Shown: positions 41,141 through 49,876 of the stretch, in pieces
Layout: every line of letters starts with the position of its first letter
Numbering within the stretch: position 1 is the first letter of the stretch
Origin: Candidatus Nitrosopumilus sp.
Lineage (GTDB): Archaea > Thermoproteota > Nitrososphaeria > Nitrososphaerales > Nitrosopumilaceae
NCBI GenBank assembly: GCA_025699075.1
Contig: JAILWG010000002.1
Location: 182,048-246,047, forward strand
Direction of reading: 5' to 3'
Length of the DNA stretch: 64,000 bases
Notes under the pieces: model-generated
The model's database searches: none
The model's input: only the letters and a program-made list of their open reading frames with translations
What the model was told of the DNA's origin: nothing
Made by a program: the position numbers and the translations under genes

Positions 41141-42058
41141 CTAATACACCTCAGTTAACCAATGAGAATAATCTTCATTTTTGTTCATTACTATCTCAGT
41201 ATACTCATGCATCATCTTTTTTGTAATGTCTCCAGGTTTCCCATTTCCTATTTGTTTTGAATCCATCTTTATGATGGGTGTTATCTCTGCTGCTGTACCA
41301 GTCAAGAAAATTTCTTCAGATATGGTCAATTCGCTTCTAGTGACATCTCTTTCAACTACGTCTAGATCCAAATCTTTTGCAATTTTGATTATTGCATCAC
41401 GAGTAATTCCTTCTAATGCTGATGATGCAAGCGATGGTGTAACTAATTGACCATTTCTTACAATGAAGATGTTTTCTCCTGGGGCTTCACTAACATTTCC
41501 GTTTTGATCAAGCAAAATTGCCTCATCAAATCCATTCCGTTTTGCTTCTTGAGTTGCAATAATTGAATTTAGATAATTTCCTCCCATCTTTGCTTGTGGA
41601 GGTGTTGAAAGATCTGAGAATTTTCTCCAAGATACAACCCCTGCAGTTATTCCATTTTTGTTAAATAGATCTCCAAAAGGAAATGTAAAGATGGCAACAC
41701 TAGTTGGTGCTTTTTCAGTTACATGTAGATTGATTCCATAATCTCCAACAAAATAAAATGGCCTGATGTAACAAGATTTTTTAATTTTATTTTTTTTACA
41801 AATTCCAACAATTGCATTGGTGATTTCTTCATCAGAAAAATTTAGTGAAATGTTATAAAATTGTCCAGACCTTCTAAATCGTTTAACATGTTCGTCTAAT
41901 CTAAACACATTGAGATTATTTCCATTCCAATATGCTCTAATTCCTTCAAAGATTGATGTTCCATAATGAATTGCATGTGTTGTAATTGGAACTTGTGCCT
42001 TTTCTGTAATTACATATTTTCCATTAAACCATACATATTTTGATAATGGAAGTTTCAT
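41141..42058 (-). CDS. ilvE: Branched-chain amino acid aminotransferase
   Basis: 305 residues, fold IV PLP enzyme. Motifs: YGTSIFEGIRAYW, AKMGGNYLNSI with the PLP-binding Lys, DEAILLDQNGNVSEAPGENIFIV and LTGTAAEITPI. It makes Ile, Leu and Val from their 2-oxo acids. The stop touches the start of the Gfo/Idh gene (no gap), implying one transcript, although the functions look unrelated. Confidence 0.93.
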   Translation of the reverse strand: MKLPLSKYVWFNGKYVITEKAQVPITTHAIHYGTSIFEGIRAYWNGNNLNVFRLDEHVKRFRRSGQFYNISLNFSDEEITNAIVGICKKNKIKKSCYIRPFYFVGDYGINLHVTEKAPTSVAIFTFPFGDLFNKNGITAGVVSWRKFSDLSTPPQAKMGGNYLNSIIATQEAKRNGFDEAILLDQNGNVSEAPGENIFIVRNGQLVTPSLASSALEGITRDAIIKIAKDLDLDVVERDVTRSELTISEEIFLTGTAAEITPIIKMDSKQIGNGKPGDITKKMMHEYTEIVMNKNEDYSHWLTEVY

Positions 42059-42101
42059 AGGACAATTTCATCTGGTGTGTATTAATCTATTTTGAATCCG
42101 T

Positions 42102-42704
42102 TTATTTTGAATATCCTTCTTTAGGGAATTTCATTCCTACAATTCTTGTAGTTTGGTCTTCTTCATTTGCAAATTTTTCAACAGTTTTCCACTCATCTTC
42201 AATAATTTTGACTATTTCTTTGGGAACATCCTCTTTCCATGATGATTCTTTTCCAAGAGCTGCATCGTAGAGTTTTTCTTTAACTGATGTTGCTGAAAGT
42301 GATTTCCTCTCACCGATTTTTGGTTTTAGTCTATACATTTTCAACATATATCCTTCAGCTTTATCTCCCGTATATGAAAAATAATCTCCCTCAATTCCAT
42401 CAAGAATTTGTTTTCTTAATTTCCATGATTTTCTTCTCACTAGTGGCGGCAAGTATTTTTTGAATGGTGCTTGAAATGCATAGTCTTCAGTTATTTTAAT
42501 TGAATCTCCAAAAATAGCTTCTAACATTTTTTTTCTAGCTTGAAAATTAAATGGAAAACTCTTGCTGTTTATCTCTCTGCCATCATCCTTGAAGACTACT
42601 GGCATGACCTTGACAATATCTGCTTGTTTTTTTAATTCTTTAATTATTTCAACATGTGCGTTTGTCACTGGATTTAGATGTGCAAGATATAGTGCTGTAA
42701 CCAA
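42102..42704 (-). CDS. Nucleotidyltransferase-like protein with degenerate active site
   Basis: 200 residues from a TTG. The N-terminus YLAHLNPVTNAHVEIIKELKK resembles the cytidylyltransferase HxGH region but reads N-P-V-T-N-A-H, so the first His and the Gly are changed. The C-terminal KSLSATSVKEKLYDA resembles the ISSTxVR motif. A nicotinamide/pantetheine adenylyltransferase-like fold is likely; catalysis is doubtful or altered. Confidence 0.65.
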   Translation of the reverse strand: MVTALYLAHLNPVTNAHVEIIKELKKQADIVKVMPVVFKDDGREINSKSFPFNFQARKKMLEAIFGDSIKITEDYAFQAPFKKYLPPLVRRKSWKLRKQILDGIEGDYFSYTGDKAEGYMLKMYRLKPKIGERKSLSATSVKEKLYDAALGKESSWKEDVPKEIVKIIEDEWKTVEKFANEEDQTTRIVGMKFPKEGYSK

Positions 42705-42753
42705 TTACTTTACGTGAATAATTCTCATATTTCAATGATTGATTTTTAGAATT

Positions 42754-43599
42754 CTATCCGTATGACTCGTATTTGACTTCAAAGCTTCCATCTTCACGTT
42801 TATCATGTTCTGTAACAAAGCCTTTAGGATTCAAAAAGTCCATTACACCATCTATGGTTCCTTGCCATCCACAAACATAGAAGATTGTATTTTCTTTAGT
42901 AATTTTATCGCCAATTAATTCCTCTAATGGAGAAAGTCCGCCATCTCTTGGTCTTAGGAATGTTTCAACTCTGCCTACTTGACCTGCCCATGATCTGTTA
43001 AACCACTCTTGTGGTCTACTGATTGCAGCTCTGTATCTGAAATTCCATTGATCTTTTCCTCTTGCAATACTTTCATTTTCTAGATTAGTTAACAGATCTT
43101 TGTAGCTTAATTCATCCACATAACTTGCTCCGTGCAAAACTATGATCTCTCGTTTATCTCCACTATCATGAAGATGTTGTGCAAAGCTTACAAATGGTGC
43201 TAACCCTGTTCCGCCGCCAATACAAACAATTCGTCTGTTATCTTTTTCACCATTTGTAAATTCTTCATTAATCAGTAAAGCTCTACCTGTTGGTTTTAGC
43301 CAAAGGATTTCATCCCCTTCTTTGATGTTGAAAATCTGTGTAGTTAATCTTCCTGGTAGTGGTTTTCTTACCCATCTGATTACTAACTCTACATAATCTC
43401 TATTTTCTGGATGTGATGCAATTGAATATGCTCGTCTAACAATTTTTCCATTTTCTGCTGGATTAGGCAATCCAAGTGTAATGAATTGTCCTGCTTTGTA
43501 TTCTGGAACAGGACCATCTTTTGGAACTAATCTGATGATGACAAGATCCTCTTTTAATAATTGTACATATGTGACAGTTGCTTTGTTATCTACGACCAT
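42754..43599 (-). CDS. Ferredoxin-NADP reductase-like flavoprotein, copy 1
   Basis: 281 residues. FAD-binding RRAYSIASHPENRDY, NAD(P)-binding GGGTGLAPFVSFAQHL, YVCGWQGTIDGVMDFL and the C-terminal EVKYESYG. The motifs match the bacterial-type FNR (Fpr) group. It passes electrons between ferredoxin and NADP(H). A paralog of about equal length lies at 54266. Possible partners are the two 7Fe ferredoxins in this window. Confidence 0.9.
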   Translation of the reverse strand: MVVDNKATVTYVQLLKEDLVIIRLVPKDGPVPEYKAGQFITLGLPNPAENGKIVRRAYSIASHPENRDYVELVIRWVRKPLPGRLTTQIFNIKEGDEILWLKPTGRALLINEEFTNGEKDNRRIVCIGGGTGLAPFVSFAQHLHDSGDKREIIVLHGASYVDELSYKDLLTNLENESIARGKDQWNFRYRAAISRPQEWFNRSWAGQVGRVETFLRPRDGGLSPLEELIGDKITKENTIFYVCGWQGTIDGVMDFLNPKGFVTEHDKREDGSFEVKYESYG

Positions 43600-43724
43600 A
43601 ACGATTGAATCACTATTTAGACGGTTAAATATATTGTGTTAATTTCATAACGCGATTATCTAATTGACCGCTAAACGTTAATAACCAATTTGAAAAACGT
43701 AATTCAATCAGAATTCTGATTAAT

Positions 43725-43798
43725 GGGCCGGTCGTCTAGTCCGGTAGGATAGGTGCATGGCATGCATCGGATCGAGGGTTCAAATCCCTTCCGGTCCA
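43725..43798 (+). tRNA. tRNA-Ala (GGC)
   Basis: 74 nt. The acceptor GGGCCGG pairs with CCGGTCC including the G3-U70 alanine identity pair; discriminator A. The D arm is GTC..GAT, the anticodon stem GGTGC/GCATC with loop ATGGCAT gives anticodon GGC, and the T arm is GAGGG-TTCAAAT-CCCTT. CCA is not encoded. Confidence 0.93.
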
Positions 43799-44337
43799 CT
43801 TATTTTTTTAAGAGATAAAATCATTTTTTCTATTTCAGGATCTTTTTCTTTTAAGATCTCATTAATTTTTTCTTCTGAAATTGAAATTTTTAAATCTATA
43901 ATTGCTTGTAATGCACTTTTTTTTACTTCTAAATTGGTATCTGATAGCCCTTGAAGAAAAACACCTTTAGCTTCTTGAGCTTTTAGATGTCCTAAAGCTC
44001 CTAGTGCACATGATCTAACCATTGAACGCTCATCGTTTGCCAACTTGATGATCTCAGGAATAGCATTAGTTTCATTTCGATTTGCTAAAACTAGTGACGT
44101 AAAACCTCTGATGTTCTTATTTGCAACATTCAAACTTTTAATCAAAAAATTTGAAATTTTATTTTTATTTAATAGAAGTGAACTAAATGCCTCTCCTCTT
44201 ACTTCGACGTCTTCATCATCTAGTTTTGAAATTATTTTTTCCAAAATTTCTGGATTATCAATATTGTCTAAAGTCTCTAAAACTTTGATTTTCTCTTTAC
44301 TACTCCCAAATTCTAAAACTTTTGAAATATTTTCCAA
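43780..44337 (-). CDS. HEAT-repeat protein
   Basis: 185 residues from a TTG; the frame is coding-like for about 18 more codons upstream but has no standard start. Five to six HEAT-type helical repeats (NPEILEKIISKLDDEDVEVRGEAFSSLL, ...LANDERSMVRSCALGALGHLKA). A protein-interaction scaffold. The stop lies inside the antisense of tRNA-Ala: the last residues SGPEGI are read from the tRNA 3' half. Confidence 0.7.
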   Translation of the reverse strand: MENISKVLEFGSSKEKIKVLETLDNIDNPEILEKIISKLDDEDVEVRGEAFSSLLLNKNKISNFLIKSLNVANKNIRGFTSLVLANRNETNAIPEIIKLANDERSMVRSCALGALGHLKAQEAKGVFLQGLSDTNLEVKKSALQAIIDLKISISEEKINEILKEKDPEIEKMILSLKKISGPEGI

Positions 44338-44451
44338 GTTCTGCCTAAATTCATCTTTTCTAGTTAATAATGGTTCAAATTTTTCACATTTTTTTATTTA
44401 ATTTGAAAATATCCTTTTAGCTTTAAATTATCCTTAAATACCAAAAGTTAC

Positions 44452-44739
44452 ATGTCAACTGAAACAAGAGACACCGTATTCATTGGTAAGAAACCCTTGA
44501 TGGCATATGTTACATCAACGCTAATACAATTAGCAAACTTACCATCCGTCAACATCAAAGCTAGAGGACTCAGCATTGGACGTGCTGTCGATGTAGCTCA
44601 AATCATTGCAAGAAAGACAGAAAATGCAGGCTACTCTATCGGAGAAATAAAAATTGGCTCAGAATCATTAGAGTCACAAGACGGTAGAACAAGAAACGTT
44701 TCAACAATAGAAATTGAAGTAAAGAGAAATACAAGTTAA
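44452..44739 (+). CDS. albA: DNA/RNA-binding protein Alba
   Basis: 95 residues. FIGKKPLMAYVTSTLIQLA, IKARGLSIGRAVDVAQII and the beta-hairpin IGEIKIGSESLESQDGRTRNVSTIEIEVKR are canonical Alba. The Lys in GKKPLM is the acetylation/binding position of the family. A dimeric chromatin protein. A TATA-like CTTAAATAC lies about 20 bp upstream of the start. Confidence 0.95.
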   Translation: MSTETRDTVFIGKKPLMAYVTSTLIQLANLPSVNIKARGLSIGRAVDVAQIIARKTENAGYSIGEIKIGSESLESQDGRTRNVSTIEIEVKRNTS

Positions 44740-44760
44740 CTGTACTTTACTTGAAATTTT

Positions 44761-45630
44761 TTATTTTCTTATTTTAGATTTTTCGTATTTTTTCTCCATC
44801 TTTTTAAATTTTGGAAGTTCAACCAGATCATTAAATTGATCAAAACTCACAACTTTTTGTTTATACTTTGATGTATTTCCTGTCTTCTTTAATTCTTTTA
44901 GAATATTCATTGTGGCAAATGTATTTGCATACAAAACTGACAATGGATATAGAATAATGTTGAATCCCATTTTACTCAATATTTCAGCAGAGATTAGTGG
45001 TGTAGCTCCTCCCTCAATCATGTTGGCAACCAATGGTGCATTGATTTCTTTACCTATTTTCTTCATTTCATCTATTGATCTTGGGGCTTCAACAAAAACT
45101 GCATCTGCACCAGTTTTCTTATTTTGTTTTGCACGTTGAATTGCTTCATCTAATCCTTTAGTTGCTCTTGCATCTGTTCTTGCAACAATAATGAAATCTT
45201 TACTTTCTCTTGCATCTATTGCTGCTGCTAATTTTTCCGTATATTCTTCTTGAGAAATTACTTCTTTTCCTTGCATATGCCCACATCGTTTAGGCCATTT
45301 TTGATCCTCTAGAAAAATACCTGATGCTCCTGCTGATTCTAATTCCTTTACTAACTTCCACACACTTAATGCGTTACCATATCCTGTATCTGAATCAACA
45401 ATAACTGGAACTGACACTGCTCTACAAATTCTTCTAGCATTGTCTATTGTTTCAGTTGCACCTATGAATCCATAATCTGGCATTCCAAATAGGGTTGCAG
45501 ATGTTCCATATCCTGTTTGAAACATAGCATCAAAACCAACTTTTTCTGCAATTTTTGCACCAATGGCATCATAGACCCCCGGAATCACAAGAGGTTTATT
45601 TGATTTTAATAAATTACGTAAATTTTTCAT
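44761..45630 (-). CDS. Isocitrate lyase / PEP mutase-family enzyme (2-methylisocitrate lyase-like)
   Basis: 289 residues. The TIM-barrel residues of the superfamily are present: PGVYDAIGAKIAEKVGF, VIVDSDTGYGNAL, FLEDQKWPKRCGHMQGK (the K-x-C-G-H loop), IIVARTDARA and VFVEAPRSIDEM. The K-R-C-G-H loop supports lyase activity on (methyl)isocitrate or similar acids; the exact substrate cannot be settled. It follows a small membrane protein gene with a 17-bp overlap. Confidence 0.88.
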   Translation of the reverse strand: MKNLRNLLKSNKPLVIPGVYDAIGAKIAEKVGFDAMFQTGYGTSATLFGMPDYGFIGATETIDNARRICRAVSVPVIVDSDTGYGNALSVWKLVKELESAGASGIFLEDQKWPKRCGHMQGKEVISQEEYTEKLAAAIDARESKDFIIVARTDARATKGLDEAIQRAKQNKKTGADAVFVEAPRSIDEMKKIGKEINAPLVANMIEGGATPLISAEILSKMGFNIILYPLSVLYANTFATMNILKELKKTGNTSKYKQKVVSFDQFNDLVELPKFKKMEKKYEKSKIRK

Positions 45631-45799
45631 GAATCTCTTTTCTCACTGAATTATTTATCATTTTAAAATAATATAATTTTCTAATGTCTACATCTTTTGT
45701 TTCATGACTGATTCTTCCTACAATTAAAATAATTACTGAACCAATTACCACATTAATTTCAAATAAAATCGGAATGAATTCTGTGTCTTTAGATATCAT
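45614..45799 (-). CDS. Small membrane protein (61 aa)
   Basis: ATG at 45799; one TM helix (about 8-28, IPILFEINVVIGSVIILIVG) followed by a charged segment. The 3' end overlaps the start of the lyase gene by 17 bp. No family recognised; support is moderate. Confidence 0.45.
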   Translation of the reverse strand: MISKDTEFIPILFEINVVIGSVIILIVGRISHETKDVDIRKLYYFKMINNSVRKEIHEKFT

Positions 45800-45845
45800 A
45801 GTTACTGCAATTAGAGGTGCTCAAGATCCAAAAATTAATCCTCAA

Positions 45846-45971
45846 TTATAGATAAATCCCACTGCTGATTAGTGGTATTACAAATAACATCAAAACTAGG
45901 TGATAATCGTCAAATGACCCTCCTAGCCCAGATCCAAAAATTATTGATTTTTGTTCTTTGGTAAGTGACAG
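45846..45971 (-). CDS. Putative membrane micropeptide with non-canonical start
   Basis: A frame ending at 45846 reads LTKEQKSIIFGSGLGGSFDD then YHLVLMLFVIPLISSGIYL, one TM helix preceded by a Gly-rich loop. The only start-like codon is a CTG at 45971. The residue pattern is convincing but the start is not. Confidence 0.35.
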   Translation of the reverse strand: MSLTKEQKSIIFGSGLGGSFDDYHLVLMLFVIPLISSGIYL

Positions 45972-46016
45972 AAAGACTTTTTTTAAAATTTAGATTAACT
46001 TTTACTTTTCAAATAT

Positions 46017-46526
46017 TTATTCTATTTTGATCTCTTTTCCTTTTTTCTTTGAATGTTTTTCATCTACTTTCTTTAATTCTTCTTGAAGAAATTTTCTATA
46101 CTTTTCAGTTTCCTCTTCAGTCATGTTTGATATGTTTGAACTAAGAATAGATCCCATACTGGAAATTTTCTCAAGTAAATCTAGTGCAACAAATCTTCCA
46201 ACATTTCCTAGTCTGAAAAGAACATCTAATTGTTTTTTTACAATGTCATTAACTTTGTCAACATCTTGAGCAGTGTCAATCCCTTTTTTTGTCAGTTTGT
46301 ATCTTCCATCTTTAGTTTCTTCAATTAATCCTTCATCTAGCAATCTGCCTAGTAAGGGATAGATTAGTCCTGGAGATGGTTTCCAAATACCGTTACTTTG
46401 TTCCACCGCATAATCAATTATTTCTTTTCCAGTATGAGGTGTTTTTTTCAATAATTCTAAAATGAAATATCTTGAAAATCCTCTAGGAACTGAACTTCCT
46501 ACTCTTTGAAACCATTCAGAAATCAT
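46017..46526 (-). CDS. PadR-family transcriptional regulator
   Basis: 169 residues from the ATG at 46526 (MISEWFQRVG); an upstream GTG at 46541 is less likely because it lies in the operator. The winged helix is ILELLKKTPHTGKEIIDYAVEQ...PSPGLIYPLLGRLLDEGLIEE, classic PadR. The C-terminal helical dimerisation region follows. Two perfect 12-bp palindromes sit right at its start codon, indicating autoregulation. It diverges from the SDH operon 95 bp away, so it may control that too; inference. Confidence 0.88.
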   Translation of the reverse strand: MISEWFQRVGSSVPRGFSRYFILELLKKTPHTGKEIIDYAVEQSNGIWKPSPGLIYPLLGRLLDEGLIEETKDGRYKLTKKGIDTAQDVDKVNDIVKKQLDVLFRLGNVGRFVALDLLEKISSMGSILSSNISNMTEEETEKYRKFLQEELKKVDEKHSKKKGKEIKIE

Positions 46527-46548
46527 CACTAGTGATATCACTAGTGAT
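46525..46548. promoter_or_regulatory. Tandem ATCACTAGTGAT operator at PadR start
   Basis: Two directly adjacent copies of the perfect palindrome ATCACTAGTGAT at 46525-46536 and 46537-46548, overlapping the first base of the PadR ATG. An AT-rich TATA-like stretch (46549-46560) follows upstream of the gene, so binding would block the initiation complex. Confidence 0.7.
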
Positions 46549-46621
46549 ATATTTTAATATTTTGGATCATGCCTATCAATTACTACATATTTATCCCGCC
46601 CAAAGCAAGTTTGACTGAAAA

Positions 46622-48334
46622 ATGGTAGATTCGCTTGAATTTGACTTGATAATTTGTGGTTCTGGTCTTGCAGGTCTTAGGGCTGCTATTGCTGCTGCTA
46701 AAAAAGGGCCAAATCTCAAAATCGGAATTGTCTCCAAAGTTCAAGTAATGCGTTCTCATTCTGTTTCAGCAGAAGGTGGCACTGCCGCAGTTCTTTTCGA
46801 AGATGAAGGTGATACAATTGAATCACACGTTTATGATACTGTCAAAGGAAGTGACTTTCTTGCAGATCAGGATGTTGCAGAAAGACTTTGTGTTGAAATG
46901 CCACAAGAAATTCGTCAATTAGATCATTGGGGTATGCCTTGGTCTAGAAGAGATGATGGTAGAATTGATCAAAGAAATTTTGGTGGTTATAGTTTTCCTA
47001 GAGCAACATATGCATCGGATAAAGTTGGTTTCTTTGAAATGCAAACTTTGTATGACACCTGTCAAAAATTTGAAAATATTGAATATCTTAACGAATGGTT
47101 TGTAACATCAATTATTCATGATGGAAAACGATTCATGGGAGTTACTGCAATCGAATTAGGCTCTGGAACATTTTATACAATTAAAGGAAAAGCTCTCATT
47201 ATTGCAACTGGAGGTGCAGGGAGATTGTACAGCTTTTCCACTTATGCTCTTTCTTCAACTCCTGATGGATTGGATATGGGATTACGTGCTGGCATGGCAC
47301 TCAAAGATATGGAGTTTGTACAATTTCATCCTACAGGAATTTTACCATCTGGAATCTTAATTACAGAAGGTGCAAGAGGCGAAGGCGGTTATCTTCTTAA
47401 CAATAAGGGTGAGCGATTTATGAAAACATATGCAGCTGGTAAAATGGAATTAGCTCCACGTGACATTGTATCAAGATCAATTATGACAGAAATTCAAGAA
47501 GGACGTGGATTCAAACATGAAACTGGTGTTGATTGTATGAAACTTGATTTACGACATCTTGGAGATGAAAAAATTAAAGAAAAATTAGGAGGAATTAGAG
47601 AAATCTCAATCAAATTTTCAGGTCAAGATCCTGCTAAGGATTTACTCGACATTAGACCTGTCTGTCATTACATGATGGGAGGACTACACACTGATATTGA
47701 CGGTGCAACTGAAATTCAAGGAGTTTGGGCTGCAGGTGAGGCTGCATGTAATAGTGTTCATGGCTCCAATCGTCTAGGCGCAAACTCTACCTCAGAATGT
47801 ATCGTTTGGGGTAAAATTACCGGAGAATTGGCAATTGATTATATTCAAAAGAATGATTCTACAAATCCATGGCCTCATCATTTGGTGGCAGCTGAAGAAA
47901 AAAGAATCTACGATGGAATATTTAGAGGAAATGGTGATGTTAATCCATATGAAATTAGACAACAACTTACTGATACAATGAATGAGAAAGCATATGTCTA
48001 CAAAAATGAAACAAATCTTGTTGAAGGACTCAAAAAAATTCGTGAATTAAAACAACAAACTTGGAAACATGTTGATGATAAAGCAAAAGAATACAATACC
48101 AATTTTGCAAATGTGATGGAACTTGATTCTATGTTTAGAGTAGCGGAGATTGTTTTGCTTGGTGCAATTAATAGAAAAGAATCTCGTGGTGCACATGCAA
48201 GAACTGACTATCCAAAACGTGATGATGCCAACTTTTTACATCATACTCTTGCTTATTACGATCCAAATGGACCGATTATGAAAACACATCCGGTCACAAT
48301 TACCAAATATCAGCCAGTGGAGAGGAAATACTAG
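46622..48334 (+). CDS. sdhA: Succinate dehydrogenase flavoprotein subunit
   Basis: 570 residues. FAD-binding GSGLAGLRAAIAAAKKG, the His-flavin site SHSVSAEGGTAAV, substrate motifs FVQFHPTGIL and EGARGEGGYLLN, and the signature HGSNRLGANSTSE. It oxidises succinate to fumarate in the respiratory chain. The first gene of sdhA-C-D-B. A TATA-like CATATTTAT lies about 30 bp upstream. Confidence 0.97.
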   Translation: MVDSLEFDLIICGSGLAGLRAAIAAAKKGPNLKIGIVSKVQVMRSHSVSAEGGTAAVLFEDEGDTIESHVYDTVKGSDFLADQDVAERLCVEMPQEIRQLDHWGMPWSRRDDGRIDQRNFGGYSFPRATYASDKVGFFEMQTLYDTCQKFENIEYLNEWFVTSIIHDGKRFMGVTAIELGSGTFYTIKGKALIIATGGAGRLYSFSTYALSSTPDGLDMGLRAGMALKDMEFVQFHPTGILPSGILITEGARGEGGYLLNNKGERFMKTYAAGKMELAPRDIVSRSIMTEIQEGRGFKHETGVDCMKLDLRHLGDEKIKEKLGGIREISIKFSGQDPAKDLLDIRPVCHYMMGGLHTDIDGATEIQGVWAAGEAACNSVHGSNRLGANSTSECIVWGKITGELAIDYIQKNDSTNPWPHHLVAAEEKRIYDGIFRGNGDVNPYEIRQQLTDTMNEKAYVYKNETNLVEGLKKIRELKQQTWKHVDDKAKEYNTNFANVMELDSMFRVAEIVLLGAINRKESRGAHARTDYPKRDDANFLHHTLAYYDPNGPIMKTHPVTITKYQPVERKY

Positions 48335-48336
48335 AG

Positions 48337-48768
48337 ATGCCACGAGACGAACATAGAGAAGGTATCAAAGGAATGGCTAATCCTACTCGATATGGAATTG
48401 AACGTGTTGCATATTGGTTAATGAGATTAAGTGGATTGGGATTATTGGCATATTTTGTAGCTCATATTTATGAAACAAGTAATATTCTAAGAGGACAAGT
48501 TGGTTGGGATGAATTTCTCGAATTAACTCAAACTACAGAGGGACACCTATTTTTGGCAATTGTCATTGCGATGTGTGTATTTCATACAGTAAATGGAATT
48601 AGGGTGATGTTGGGACATGGAGGAGTAGGTGTAGGAAAACCTGCAAGACCTGATTATCCATATGAACCAGCATCACAAAATTACAGACATAAAATAGGAA
48701 TCTATTCTGCAATACTTTTAGCTGCAATTGCAATGATGTATGGTTTAGCGGTAATGTTTGGTGAATGA
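48337..48768 (+). CDS. sdhC: Succinate dehydrogenase membrane subunit C (cytochrome b-type)
   Basis: 143 residues, three TM helices with candidate haem histidines in LLAYFVAHIYETS and AMCVFHTVNGIRVM. It anchors SDH and passes electrons to quinone. 2 bp after sdhA. Confidence 0.88.
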   Translation: MPRDEHREGIKGMANPTRYGIERVAYWLMRLSGLGLLAYFVAHIYETSNILRGQVGWDEFLELTQTTEGHLFLAIVIAMCVFHTVNGIRVMLGHGGVGVGKPARPDYPYEPASQNYRHKIGIYSAILLAAIAMMYGLAVMFGE

Positions 48769-48769
48769 T

Positions 48770-49114
48770 ATGAGAGAAAGTACAATAATGAAAATTCACT
48801 ATGGTACTGCATTAGCAGCAGTTGCCTTGGTCGCAGTTCATATTTTGATGCGTCTTACACAGGGATTTGCAGAATCTTTAGAGTATGAAAATGTACTTGC
48901 CAACTACAAATTCATTCCATATGCAGCAATGTTAGAATTAATTCTAATTTTGTTATCTATTCATGGATTTAATGGACTAAGAGTGATATTGCTAGAATTA
49001 AAACAAGGGCGGGTATATGAAAAAGCAGTTTCTTATGGTTGTCTAGCAGCCATGATTGGATTGATAGCCTATGGCTCAAGAACAATTATTATGACTAACA
49101 TGGGGATGATATAG
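48770..49114 (+). CDS. sdhD: Succinate dehydrogenase membrane subunit D
   Basis: 114 residues from the ATG at 48770 (MRESTIMKIHYGTAL), placed one base after the sdhC stop; a TTG at 48758 would overlap. Three TM helices with His in LVAVHILMRL and LLSIHGFNGLR. Second membrane anchor of SDH. Confidence 0.85.
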   Translation: MRESTIMKIHYGTALAAVALVAVHILMRLTQGFAESLEYENVLANYKFIPYAAMLELILILLSIHGFNGLRVILLELKQGRVYEKAVSYGCLAAMIGLIAYGSRTIIMTNMGMI

Positions 49115-49116
49115 AA

Positions 49117-49875
49117 ATGGCACAAGTTTCTAGTGTTCCAAAAGGACAAACATCACCAACTTCAAAATCCATTACACTTAGAATTTCAAGATTTAATCCA
49201 GAACATGATGAATCCAGCGGATTTATGGAGTTTCCTATATCTTATGAAAAATGGACAACTGTACTTGAAGCAATTCTTGATGTCAAAAAACACTTTGATC
49301 ATTCAGTTGCAGTAAGATATTCTTGTAGACAAGCAACTTGTGGTTCATGTGGAATGATAATTAATGGAAAACCTAGATTGGCATGTTTTACAAAAATAAG
49401 TGAATTAAACTCTAATGTTGTTACAGTCGAACCAATGAATAATTTTCCTATAATTCGTGACTTGGCTGTAAAATTTGAAAAATTATTTGATACCCATCAA
49501 AAAATTAAACCATATCTAATTCGTGATGATACTGAGATACAATCCAACGAAAAAGAATTTTTACAATCTCCAGAAGAAGTGGAGCAATACATACAATTTG
49601 CAAATTGTATCAAATGTGGTTTATGTAATTCTGCATGTCCTACAATGGCAACTGATTCTTCTTTTGTTGGACCTCAAGCATTAGCTCAAGCATATCGCTA
49701 TGTCGCTGATAGTAGAGATAAAGGAAAAGACTCCCGATTAAAAATAATTGATGATTCTCATGGAATTTGGAGATGTCATTTTGCAGGTTCTTGTAGTCAA
49801 GTGTGTCCAAAAGGTGTTGATCCTGCAATGGGAATTCAACTACTTAGAGGATATCTGTTAGGCTTTAGAAGTTAG
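49117..49875 (+). CDS. sdhB: Succinate dehydrogenase iron-sulfur subunit
   Basis: 252 residues. 2Fe-2S ligands in YSCRQATCGSCGMIING...CFTK, then ANCIKCGLCNSACP and CHFAGSCSQVCPKGVDP for the 4Fe-4S and 3Fe-4S clusters. It links the flavin to the membrane subunits. Complete, last gene of the operon. Confidence 0.96.
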   Translation: MAQVSSVPKGQTSPTSKSITLRISRFNPEHDESSGFMEFPISYEKWTTVLEAILDVKKHFDHSVAVRYSCRQATCGSCGMIINGKPRLACFTKISELNSNVVTVEPMNNFPIIRDLAVKFEKLFDTHQKIKPYLIRDDTEIQSNEKEFLQSPEEVEQYIQFANCIKCGLCNSACPTMATDSSFVGPQALAQAYRYVADSRDKGKDSRLKIIDDSHGIWRCHFAGSCSQVCPKGVDPAMGIQLLRGYLLGFRS

Positions 49876-49876
49876 C

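Noticed and set aside
41141-42058. Aminotransferase considered as a sugar aminotransferase of the adjacent sugar operon
   Set aside because: The motifs are those of fold IV branched-chain aminotransferases, while sugar aminotransferases are DegT/AHBA type.
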